A stretch of DNA of 43,993 nt from an uncultured Candidatus Marinamargulisbacteria bacterium (GTDB lineage: Bacteria > Margulisbacteria > Riflemargulisbacteria > GWF2-35-9). Below the pieces are notes generated by a model that saw only the letters and a list, made by a program, of their open reading frames with translations, was not told where the DNA came from and ran no database searches. This document shows, piece by piece, positions 29,043 through 37,795 of this stretch (position 1 is the first letter of the stretch; the number at the start of each line of letters is the position of its first letter). The DNA is taken from NCBI GenBank assembly GCA_903910705.1, contig CAIWAN010000004.1, positions 1 to 43,993 of the forward strand, read 5' to 3'. The translations under genes and the position numbers were made by a program.

Positions 29043-29833
29043 ACGACCTTTCGCAAGATGCACGATGGATTCGCTCAAGGGTCATTACGATGGCTTCTCT
29101 TGCTAAGTCTTCTCATGTTGCCTCAGCTTTGTCGATTGTTGATATTTTAACAGTACTGTATTTTCATTATCTTCGAATACGTTCAACGGATCCCCTTTGG
29201 ATTAAGCGAGACCGATTTATTCTCAGCAAAGGTCATGCTAGTTCAGCCTTGTATGCGACACTCGCTTTGGCAGGATTTTTTCCTAAATCATATCTAGAGC
29301 AATATTATTGCGATAACGGTATACTTCCTGGTCATGTCGACTTTACTTCGGTGCCGGGACTTGAAGCCTCGGCTGGGTCGCTTGGGCATGGTTTGTCTAT
29401 TGGCATTGGAATGGCCTTAGCTTCGAAAATGGATAAACAAGATAATCGAGTCGTTGTCCTGATGGGAGATGGAGAACTCAATGAAGGGTCTGTGTGGGAA
29501 GGCATATTATTTGCTCCGCATCATAGACTTGATAATTTAACCGTAATCATTGACTATAATAAATGGCAAGCGTGTGGACGAACCAATGAAATATTAAACC
29601 TTGAACCCCTTTTAAATAAATTTATTTCGTTTAATTGGGATGTAGAAACAATCGATGGCCACTGTTTTCAAGAGATTACTCAAGCCTTAGAAAAACCACG
29701 GTCAAAACCACGAGTTATTATCGCGAATACGACAAAGGGCAAAGGTGTCAGTTTTATGGAAGACGATCTCGTTTGGCATTACCGATCACCGAATGAAGAG
29801 GAATTAAACCAAGCAATGAAAGAACTGTTATGA
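29033..29833 (+). CDS. transketolase-like ThDP enzyme, N-terminal subunit
   Basis: SKGHASSALYATLALAG, SLGHGLSIGIGMALA, ThDP motif GDGELNEGSVWEGILFAPHHRLDNLTVIIDYN. Confidence 0.92.
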   Translation: MSVNDLSQDARWIRSRVITMASLAKSSHVASALSIVDILTVLYFHYLRIRSTDPLWIKRDRFILSKGHASSALYATLALAGFFPKSYLEQYYCDNGILPGHVDFTSVPGLEASAGSLGHGLSIGIGMALASKMDKQDNRVVVLMGDGELNEGSVWEGILFAPHHRLDNLTVIIDYNKWQACGRTNEILNLEPLLNKFISFNWDVETIDGHCFQEITQALEKPRSKPRVIIANTTKGKGVSFMEDDLVWHYRSPNEEELNQAMKELL

Positions 29834-30765
29834 GAGATTCTTTCGTAAAATCATTAATTGAAATTGCGAGAATAGATAGTCGTGTCGTCGTTTTAACCCC
29901 TGATCTCGGATATTCCGTTTTAGATGATTTTCAAACTAAATATCCAGATCGTTTCATTAATGTGGGTATTGCCGAAGCAAATGCAGTTTCCATCGCTTCA
30001 GGATTAGCTTTGTCAGGAAAAATTATATATATATATAGCATTATTCCTTTTATTACCATGAGACCTTTTGAACAAATTCGTTTAGATATTGCCTACATGA
30101 ATACAAATGTTCGACTTGTTGGCGTCGGGGCTGGAGTAACCTATGGTCAAGCTGGCCCCACACATCATGCCATCGAAGATATTGCTATCATGAGATCGCT
30201 TCCGAATATGACCGTGTTCTGTCCTGGAGACCCTTGGGAGGTTGAGCAGGGAATCCTTCAATCGCTTGATCATAAGGGCCCGATATATTTTCGTCTTGGA
30301 AAACGAGGCGAACCCCGAATAGCCCGAGAATCTTTGGATTTTAGTTTTGGGAAAGCCAGCAAGATTCGGTCAGGACATCATGTTTCAATTATCACAACCA
30401 GCAATACTCTTGATCTTGCACAACTTATTTCGCAAGATCTCCTTTTATCAAATATTAGTGTGGACCTGACCAATATGCATACAATAAAACCTCTCGATAC
30501 CGGTTATCTTTTAACGTTGATCAAAAGGAATATCCCTATATACATTATCGAAGAACACTCCATTATTGGTGGACTAAGTTCAGCCATTGCTGAATTCGTT
30601 CTCGAGTTGCCCTCGCATCCTGCTATTCGACGATTTGCCTTGAAGGATGAATATATTAAATCAGTAGGTTCTCAGAACTATATTAGGGAACAACAAGGAA
30701 TGACTCGAAAGAATATCGTTGGACAGATATTATCAGATATAAATAAAGAAAGCGCCTCTTTATGA
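29830..30765 (+). CDS. transketolase-like ThDP enzyme, C-terminal subunit
   Basis: RFINVGIAEANAVSIASGLALSG, PTHHAIEDIAIMR, IYFRLGKRGEP. Confidence 0.92.
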   Translation: MRDSFVKSLIEIARIDSRVVVLTPDLGYSVLDDFQTKYPDRFINVGIAEANAVSIASGLALSGKIIYIYSIIPFITMRPFEQIRLDIAYMNTNVRLVGVGAGVTYGQAGPTHHAIEDIAIMRSLPNMTVFCPGDPWEVEQGILQSLDHKGPIYFRLGKRGEPRIARESLDFSFGKASKIRSGHHVSIITTSNTLDLAQLISQDLLLSNISVDLTNMHTIKPLDTGYLLTLIKRNIPIYIIEEHSIIGGLSSAIAEFVLELPSHPAIRRFALKDEYIKSVGSQNYIREQQGMTRKNIVGQILSDINKESASL

Positions 30766-31673
30766 AGATCGCTCTCCTCGGTGCCACCGGCCATATCGCA
30801 AAAGATCTCATCGTTAGAGGGTTGATTGAGCCTAACCAAGAATGGATTTTATTTTCTCGAAGGCCTCAACATGTGCAGACCTTTATCGAAAACGAAGTCG
30901 TTTCCCCGCAACCTTATCAGAACCTTGATTTTCAGGATTTTGAAAAAAATTATTATGACGTTATCATCAATACGGTTGGCATAACCAAGCAAGAGGTCCT
31001 CATTAATCAGCCTTCGGCCATTTTTGAGGCTGATTTGATCGACACGCGAGTCCTTGCCTATCAGCTAAATGGCCATATGGCCACACGTTATATTCACTTC
31101 AGTAGTGGCGCTGTTTATGGGGATGTCTATGATGAGGAAGCGCTCTCGAAATATTCGCGAATTCCGATCAGCCCCATCGAGAAAGAAAGTTATTACGGGA
31201 TCAGCAAACTCTACTTAGAGGCGAAACATCGAGCCTACCCACAGCTCTTAATATCCGATATTCGGATCTATAACTATTTTAGTCGTTTTATTGATCTTAA
31301 TTCAAAATACTTGCTGGTACAGATGATCAATGCTTGTCATGAGGGGAGGGTGTTCGAAACATCAACCGAAGAAATCTATCGAGATTTCCTTCATCCCGAC
31401 GACTTGTGGTCTATTTTGAAATACCTCTTTTCTAGCAAGGAGACTTGGCCAACGATAGAGCCAGCCAGTTTAGCTATTATATCGAAGCGTGAAATGATGG
31501 AATGTTTTAAAGAAAACTTCGGGCTGAAAGTTAAAATTATTGAGTCTGAGGGTTTGTCTGCAACGGGGAGGAAAACGTTTTATTTTCCGCAGAATCCCTT
31601 ATTCCCCATTCGATCTACGATGACATCTCGAGAAACACTCATTTTGATCTCAAGACTAATTCTAATGAGATGA
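30762..31673 (+). CDS. NAD(P)-dependent SDR (nucleotide-sugar reductase/epimerase-like)
   Basis: LLGATGHIAKDLIVRGL dinucleotide motif; SSGAVYGD; YYGISK (YxxxK). Confidence 0.8.
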   Translation: MKIALLGATGHIAKDLIVRGLIEPNQEWILFSRRPQHVQTFIENEVVSPQPYQNLDFQDFEKNYYDVIINTVGITKQEVLINQPSAIFEADLIDTRVLAYQLNGHMATRYIHFSSGAVYGDVYDEEALSKYSRIPISPIEKESYYGISKLYLEAKHRAYPQLLISDIRIYNYFSRFIDLNSKYLLVQMINACHEGRVFETSTEEIYRDFLHPDDLWSILKYLFSSKETWPTIEPASLAIISKREMMECFKENFGLKVKIIESEGLSATGRKTFYFPQNPLFPIRSTMTSRETLILISRLILMR

Positions 31674-31695
31674 AGAGACTAATCTGTTTGCCGTA

Positions 31696-31704
31696 TGGTA
31701 AAAT
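31696..31704 (+). promoter_or_regulatory. extended -10 element TGGTAAAAT
   Basis: 12 nt upstream of ATG 31717 in a 43-bp gap; no Shine-Dalgarno sequence evident. Confidence 0.4.
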
Positions 31705-31716
31705 CCATTCCAAGTT

Positions 31717-32667
31717 ATGAACCCAAATATTGAGACCAAAAAGTTCATTAGTATTGTAACGCCCTGTTATAATGAAGAGCAAAACATACTGAATGTAATC
31801 AATCAGGTCAAACTTGTTTTCCAGAGTTTACCTGCCTACGAATATGAGCATATTTTCATAGACAATGCTTCTACAGATGGAACCCCTCAAATTCTTCGAG
31901 ATATTTCTAAAAAAGATAAAAATATTAAAATAATCTTTAATTCAGCAAATTATGGCCATATTCGCTCCCCCTTTTATGGGTTGCTTCAAGCGAATGGTCA
32001 AGCTGTCATTTTGTTGGTGGCTGATTTGCAAGATCCTCCCGAAATAATGAAAGACTTTATCTCTCAATGGGAAAAGGGCAGCAAAATAGTGATTGGCATA
32101 AAAAATAAAAGCAAAGAAAATGCTGTCATGTTTTCAATACGTAAACTCTACTATTTAATCATTCGGCATATTGCTGAAATCAATCATATCGATAATTTTA
32201 TGGGTTTTGGATTGTACGATAAGTCGATTATTCAGGTGCTGAGGGATATCAAGGATCCTTATCCTTATCTTAGAGGGTTGATCGCAGAACTTGGGTTTGA
32301 TGCTTACCCCGTTTACTACACTCAAAATCGACGATCGAAAGGTAAAACAAAGAATAATTTTTACTCATTGTATGATATAGCCATGTTAGGGCTTGTGAAT
32401 TATTCAAAAGTCCCGCTTAGACTAGCCATGTTCACCGGTTTTTTTATCGCAATAATAAGTTTTATTATTTCAATGATCTATGTGGTCTATAAACTAGTCC
32501 ATTGGGATCAATTTCAGTTAGGCATGGGGCCTATTGTCATTGGTATGTTCTTTTTAGGCTCCATTCAACTTATCACGCTAGGATTTATTGGCGAATATGT
32601 TGGAGCAGCATTTAGTTATGTCAAAAATAGACCGCTAGTGATAGAAAAAGAGAGAATTAATTTTTAA
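31717..32667 (+). CDS. GT2 family glycosyltransferase, dolichol-phosphate mannosyltransferase/ArnC-like with C-terminal TM segments
   Basis: ISIVTPCYNEEQNI, FIDNASTDGTPQIL, VADLQDPPE, C-terminal TM pair. Confidence 0.92.
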   Translation: MNPNIETKKFISIVTPCYNEEQNILNVINQVKLVFQSLPAYEYEHIFIDNASTDGTPQILRDISKKDKNIKIIFNSANYGHIRSPFYGLLQANGQAVILLVADLQDPPEIMKDFISQWEKGSKIVIGIKNKSKENAVMFSIRKLYYLIIRHIAEINHIDNFMGFGLYDKSIIQVLRDIKDPYPYLRGLIAELGFDAYPVYYTQNRRSKGKTKNNFYSLYDIAMLGLVNYSKVPLRLAMFTGFFIAIISFIISMIYVVYKLVHWDQFQLGMGPIVIGMFFLGSIQLITLGFIGEYVGAAFSYVKNRPLVIEKERINF

Positions 32668-32718
32668 CGATATGTTGGGTTAATTTCGATTCAAAAGACT
32701 CAGGAAAATGATATCAAG

Positions 32719-34422
32719 ATGATCGCTTATTTTTTAAAGCTTAATTCGATATTTACAAAAAAAGACCGAGTCTATTTGTTCTTGTTGTTTCTCTTTTCTG
32801 TAGCGATATCCCTTATTGAAACAGTCGGTATATCCCTTGTGATGCCGTTCATAACCGTAGCTAGCAACTTTCATATTTTGGAATCGAACAAGTATTTTCA
32901 TCTTGTGTATACTTTGACCGGAATAAGCTCTCCGCTTCGCTTTGTTCTGATCTTTGGGGGCGCATTAATATTTTTCTATCTCTTTCGATGTGTGATGAAC
33001 CTTTTGTATATTTACTATTTGGGGAAATTTTCAAATGGTCGTTACTATATATTTACCCATAAACTTTTTCAAAATTATCTTTCCCTGAACTATATTGACT
33101 ATGTAAAACGCAATTCAAGTCTAATGACAAAGAATATTGTCACAGAAGCAAATTATCTGACAGCGATGGTCTATCAGGGTCTTTTATTTGTATCGGAGAT
33201 CCTTATCGTCACTTTTTTATATATCCTCTTATTATTTGTAAATTGGCGAATAACACTCATGTTAACGTTAGTGTTGATGATAACAGCTTTCCTTGTGTTT
33301 CGGAATCTGACACTATTGCTTAGAAAGGCGGGGGATAAACGTTCCGTGTTTCAGGATGAATTTTATCGTGTACTAAATGATACATTCGGGAATTTCAAGA
33401 TGGTCAAGCTGGTTGGGGCTCAGTCCTATTTTTCTGAAAAATTTAGATTGGCAAGTTATGGATTAGCCAAACAGAATCTATTTGTAAATTTGATCAATAA
33501 TGGACAAAAACCCATCATGGAAAGTCTCGGGTATGTGACCTTGCTCATATTGGTTCTTGTTGTACTCGTTTCCTTTCGAAATCCAGCCTATGTTATCCCC
33601 CTTATCTCCATGTATGCTTTGGCTTTTTTAAGGCTTCTTCCCTCATTTAATCGAATGTCCACGGCGTGGAATACCCTTGTGTTCTTTAAGGGAAGTTTGA
33701 ATGCTGTATATGAAGACCTATATTGTGAGGGTGAGCCAATGAGTGGGAACGAGCCCATTAATTTTAATCGTTTGATCGAATTGAATAATGTCAGTTTTTC
33801 TTATAACAAGACAGCTCCTGATGTTCTCATGAATATTGATCTTAGAATATTAAAAGGACAGCGAGTAGCCTTTGTGGGTGAAAGTGGTTCCGGCAAAAGT
33901 TCACTCATCGATATTCTGATCGGGATCTTTAGTCCTCGTTCTGGCGAGGTTTTAATCGATGGCGGTCCCTTAACCGAAAATAATCGATATGCTTGGCGTC
34001 AAAAAATTGGCTATATTCCTCAAAATATTTATCTTATTGATGGGTCCGTTGCTGAGAATGTAGCTTGTGGGCGGCCGATCAATGAGGAGAAGATCATTGA
34101 TGCGCTTGAAAAAGCGAAAATATTTGACTTCTTGGAAACGAAAGAGGGACTCGACACTCGTGTGGGTGAAGGGGGCGTGATGCTGAGTGGAGGCCAGAAA
34201 CAACGCATAGCGATTGCACGAGCCCTCTATTCCGACCCCGATATTTTGGTGTTAGATGAAGCGACTTCAGCATTAGATCATGAGACAGAGAAGCGTATAA
34301 TGGAAGAAATTTTTGAATTAAGTAAACGCATTACCTTAATTATCGTTGCGCATCGCTTAACGACGATCAGTCAGTGTGACACGGTTTATAAGATAGAATC
34401 AGGTCGTTTATGCCTCTCATAA
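32719..34422 (+). CDS. ABC transporter, full-length TMD-NBD (MsbA/PglK-like flippase)
   Basis: Walker A GESGSGKSS, LSGGQKQRIAIARALYSDPDILVLDEATSALD, H-loop VAHRLTTI. Confidence 0.92.
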   Translation: MIAYFLKLNSIFTKKDRVYLFLLFLFSVAISLIETVGISLVMPFITVASNFHILESNKYFHLVYTLTGISSPLRFVLIFGGALIFFYLFRCVMNLLYIYYLGKFSNGRYYIFTHKLFQNYLSLNYIDYVKRNSSLMTKNIVTEANYLTAMVYQGLLFVSEILIVTFLYILLLFVNWRITLMLTLVLMITAFLVFRNLTLLLRKAGDKRSVFQDEFYRVLNDTFGNFKMVKLVGAQSYFSEKFRLASYGLAKQNLFVNLINNGQKPIMESLGYVTLLILVLVVLVSFRNPAYVIPLISMYALAFLRLLPSFNRMSTAWNTLVFFKGSLNAVYEDLYCEGEPMSGNEPINFNRLIELNNVSFSYNKTAPDVLMNIDLRILKGQRVAFVGESGSGKSSLIDILIGIFSPRSGEVLIDGGPLTENNRYAWRQKIGYIPQNIYLIDGSVAENVACGRPINEEKIIDALEKAKIFDFLETKEGLDTRVGEGGVMLSGGQKQRIAIARALYSDPDILVLDEATSALDHETEKRIMEEIFELSKRITLIIVAHRLTTISQCDTVYKIESGRLCLS

Positions 34423-34961
34423 CCAAACTTCTGGGCGTAAGGGTTTTGGAACAAACCGTCTTTAATGATCCCCGAGGGTGTTTTGTAAAGACGTTCCAAA
34501 AATGTGTATTTGACGATCTTCAGTTGAACAATGACTTTGAAGAATACTTCTATACAAAGTCTACAAAAAATGTCATTCGAGGCTTGCACTTTCAGGCCCC
34601 ACCCTATGATCATGCAAAATTGGTTTCTGTGATAACGGGGACGATTTTGGATGTAGTCCTTGATATCAGGCTAAACTCACCCACCTATAATCAGTATCAG
34701 ACCTTTGAGTTGTCTGCAGAGAATCATAAATCTATTTATATCCCAAGTGGTTTTGCTCATGGGTTTTGCACATTGGGCGAAGAGGCCACCGTTAGTTATC
34801 TGACCACATCTGAGCATTCATCGAATCATGATAAGGGTATCCGGTATGATAGCTTTGGCTTTGACTGGCCGATCAAAGATCCGATATTATCAGCAAGGGA
34901 TCTTTTGTTGCCTGTATTCAACGAATTTAAAACGCCATTTGTTGGGGAGGACTGGCTATGA
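34410..34961 (+). CDS. RmlC-like nucleotide-sugar 3,5-epimerase
   Basis: FNDPRGCFVKTF, VIRGLHFQAPPYDHAKLVSVITGTILDVVLDIR, IPSGFAHGFCTL. Confidence 0.88.
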   Translation: MPLITKLLGVRVLEQTVFNDPRGCFVKTFQKCVFDDLQLNNDFEEYFYTKSTKNVIRGLHFQAPPYDHAKLVSVITGTILDVVLDIRLNSPTYNQYQTFELSAENHKSIYIPSGFAHGFCTLGEEATVSYLTTSEHSSNHDKGIRYDSFGFDWPIKDPILSARDLLLPVFNEFKTPFVGEDWL

Positions 34962-35845
34962 AGGTGTTGCTAACCGGTGCCACTGGATTTATTGGTAAAG
35001 CACTTTCAGCGAAGCTATTAACAAGTGGCCATTCGCTTATTGCTTTGGTACGCCATTCAACAGACGATTCGTTTTTGATCGAACATCATATTAAAGTATT
35101 TGTTGATAACGGGACTGTTGATTCACTCGCTGATCTGCTACAAACAGAAAAGGTCGAAGGGATTATCCATCTGGCATCGCTTTATCTAAAGGATCATTCG
35201 ACTGGGGATATTCCTGCATTGCTTGAATCCAATATTGTCTTTCCTGCGAGGCTTCTGGAAGCAGCAAAATTATCGACAACCGTTAAATGGTCTATCAATA
35301 CTGGAACCTTTTTTCAACATTATCAGCAGGCAAACTATTCTCCCGTTAATTTGTACGCAGCGACGAAACAGGCTTTTGAGGATCTGCTCATCTTCTATCA
35401 AGAAACAACGCCCATAAAGTTTGTAACATTAAAAATAAATGATACCTTTGGCCCGAACGATACCCGAGTTAAGATCCTCAATTTATGGAAACGATATTCT
35501 GAAAATAACGAGGTTCTTCAGATGTCAGCCGGTGAACAACTGATCGATATGATCTATATCGATGATGTCGTTGATGGCTTTGAGTTGATGATCAACCATC
35601 TGGCAACAAAGCCCATCTCATTCTTGCCCGAACGTTGTTACGCCTTATCGGCCAGTGAGCGTGTCTCGTTAAGAGAATTAGCCCAAATTTATGAGGAGGT
35701 TTCGGGCCTACCCTTAAATATAGAGTGGGGCGCCATGCCTTATCGTCCGAGGGAAGTGATGGTCCCTTGGAGCGGCGGGGTTCGCCCCCCACAATGGACA
35801 CCGAAAGTAACCTTAAGAGAGGGGATAGCGAAACTTATTTCATGA
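34958..35845 (+). CDS. NAD(P)-dependent nucleotide-sugar reductase (abequose/paratose-synthase-like SDR)
   Basis: LLTGATGFIGKALSAKLL, NLYAATKQAFEDLL, INDTFGPNDTR, QLIDMIYIDDVVDGF. Confidence 0.82.
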   Translation: MKVLLTGATGFIGKALSAKLLTSGHSLIALVRHSTDDSFLIEHHIKVFVDNGTVDSLADLLQTEKVEGIIHLASLYLKDHSTGDIPALLESNIVFPARLLEAAKLSTTVKWSINTGTFFQHYQQANYSPVNLYAATKQAFEDLLIFYQETTPIKFVTLKINDTFGPNDTRVKILNLWKRYSENNEVLQMSAGEQLIDMIYIDDVVDGFELMINHLATKPISFLPERCYALSASERVSLRELAQIYEEVSGLPLNIEWGAMPYRPREVMVPWSGGVRPPQWTPKVTLREGIAKLIS

Positions 35846-36840
35846 TCCATCAAGATAAACCCCTCTTAACGATTTGTATCCCAACCTACCAAGACCCCCA
35901 TTATCTTGGCGAGCTGTTGTTTAGCATCCGTTCGCAAACTTTCAAACGGTTTAAAGTGGTGGTGATCGATAATCATAGCGAAAAAGATTATCAGTCGACA
36001 CTTCGAGCATTTTCCGATCTGGATATAACGTATATTCGAAATTCTGAAAATATTGGGGCAATGAGGAATATCGAAAAAGCCATCCATTTTGATTGTGACA
36101 CTGAATTTATTATGGCTTTTCATTCTGATGATCGAATGCATCCTCGATTAGTAGAAACCGAAATGGATATTATGGTCAATAATCCAGATATGGCCTTTGT
36201 CGGTTCCGATGTTTGTACCTTTAATAACGTCAATCGGCTTCCTGAAATTATTTTGGAAACGCCGATCAGATTAGATGTATACACGGATGTCTCTGATTTT
36301 GTTCTGACCCTCCTAAAAGGATCTTCCTTTAATTTAGGGTCAGTCATTTATCGCAAGAAGGTTCTTGCTAACGATTATATGAATTTATCCCGATTCTCAG
36401 TCGTTGCGGATAGGCCTTTTCTATGTCAGGTTGCAAAAAACGGCCAGATCGGATTCGTTAAAGAGAAATTGGTTTATTACCGAGACCATGGCATACATGA
36501 TGCAAGGGGAAAGTCTTTAAACTTGCTCCATATTATTGAGTTGTATAAGGACTATCGAACATATTGCAATCTTTCGAATAAACACGACGCAAAAGTGTTT
36601 TTTACTAGCAGCACAAATAATTTATTAGATAGCTATTCAAGTCTGCGTTCTCAAAGTAAACTGTCATTTCTTTCTTTTGTGTTGATCGCCCAAAAGGAAG
36701 GGGTATTTCTGTTTCGTTATATTCGAATTCGGGGCTTATTGGGGATCTCGGGTATTTTACTGTCATTTGTAAAATTAGATCTACCATTCAAAAGGCTAAG
36801 AAGGGGTATTGCCATGTTACGGGGGAAAATTGTCCGATGA
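35842..36840 (+). CDS. GT2 family glycosyltransferase
   Basis: LLTICIPTYQDPHYLGELLFSIRSQTFKRFKVVVIDNHSEKD, HSDDR; ATG 35842 preferred over 35725. Confidence 0.9.
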   Translation: MIHQDKPLLTICIPTYQDPHYLGELLFSIRSQTFKRFKVVVIDNHSEKDYQSTLRAFSDLDITYIRNSENIGAMRNIEKAIHFDCDTEFIMAFHSDDRMHPRLVETEMDIMVNNPDMAFVGSDVCTFNNVNRLPEIILETPIRLDVYTDVSDFVLTLLKGSSFNLGSVIYRKKVLANDYMNLSRFSVVADRPFLCQVAKNGQIGFVKEKLVYYRDHGIHDARGKSLNLLHIIELYKDYRTYCNLSNKHDAKVFFTSSTNNLLDSYSSLRSQSKLSFLSFVLIAQKEGVFLFRYIRIRGLLGISGILLSFVKLDLPFKRLRRGIAMLRGKIVR

Positions 36841-37790
36841 AGATCATTGCCTTGTTGCCATTTAGAAATGAAGAATGGATACTTCCAACATATATTTCTA
36901 GCATGAAGTTGATCGCAGATGAAATAATCGCTGTCTATGATGATTGTGAAGATAAATCAATCGAAATCTTAAAAGCTAATAATGTTATTGTTATGAGAAA
37001 TAAGAATTGGGAGGCTAATGCTACTGCAGAAGACTCAAGGAAACAATTGCTTGAAATTGGACGCAAACGGGGGGGGACTCATTTTATTTGCCTTGACGCT
37101 GATGAGGTATTTTCTAGCTCATTTATCCCCAAAGCCAGAGGGATAATTAATTGTCTTGTCCCTGGTCAAAAATTATTGATGCCTTGGTTGTATTTATGGA
37201 ACGGCACTGAATCGTATCGAAAAGAGACCATTGGTTTTACTGCGGGTTTAAAAGATTTTGCCTTTTGCGATGATCAAGAAATGGATTATGACGATAAAAT
37301 CATTCATGGATCACGCACCCCTTCTAATAATATAATATGCATCAAAGATAAGGTTATTGATAATATTAATGACGCTTCTGTGCTCCATTTCCACTTTGTT
37401 AATTATGAATTTGCAGTTTATAAAAGCATATACTACATGTGTTTTGAATTGATTCAAACTCCAAAACGGCTGCATTATATTAATAAAGGATATGCTTGTG
37501 TATTTAATGAAAATCCTCAATGTGAAAGGACAGATCCAAATTGGTTTAAAGGCCTTGTTCTTCCCGATCTATTTCAATTAAATAATAAAATATTGGTATA
37601 TATATCTGAAATATATCAATTATTTGATCAAAAAGGGATTGAATACTTTGAATTACTACAGATCTGGAGTATTCCTGAATTGCAAAAAGAGTTCATAAAA
37701 AGAACAGGTAGGCACCCACGTACATGGAAAGAGCCTATTTATTATAGGTTAAGAACATCGTTAAAAAATATTTTAAAGATTAGGAGATGA
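36837..37790 (+). CDS. GT2-like glycosyltransferase
   Basis: IIALLPFRNEEWILPTYISSMKLIADEIIAVYDDCEDKSIEIL, FICLDADEVF. Confidence 0.82.
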   Translation: MKIIALLPFRNEEWILPTYISSMKLIADEIIAVYDDCEDKSIEILKANNVIVMRNKNWEANATAEDSRKQLLEIGRKRGGTHFICLDADEVFSSSFIPKARGIINCLVPGQKLLMPWLYLWNGTESYRKETIGFTAGLKDFAFCDDQEMDYDDKIIHGSRTPSNNIICIKDKVIDNINDASVLHFHFVNYEFAVYKSIYYMCFELIQTPKRLHYINKGYACVFNENPQCERTDPNWFKGLVLPDLFQLNNKILVYISEIYQLFDQKGIEYFELLQIWSIPELQKEFIKRTGRHPRTWKEPIYYRLRTSLKNILKIRR

Positions 37791-37795
37791 AATAA

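Noticed and set aside
30022-30038. TATATATATATATA run
   Set aside because: In-frame coding for Ile-Tyr repeats in the transketolase C-subunit; short simple repeat with no sign of regulatory function.
35725-35841. Upstream extension of the 35842 GT2 ORF (MGRHALSSEGSD...)
   Set aside because: This part overlaps the well-supported SDR frame and lacks GT2-like sequence; ATG 35842 overlaps the SDR stop and begins right before the GT2 motif.
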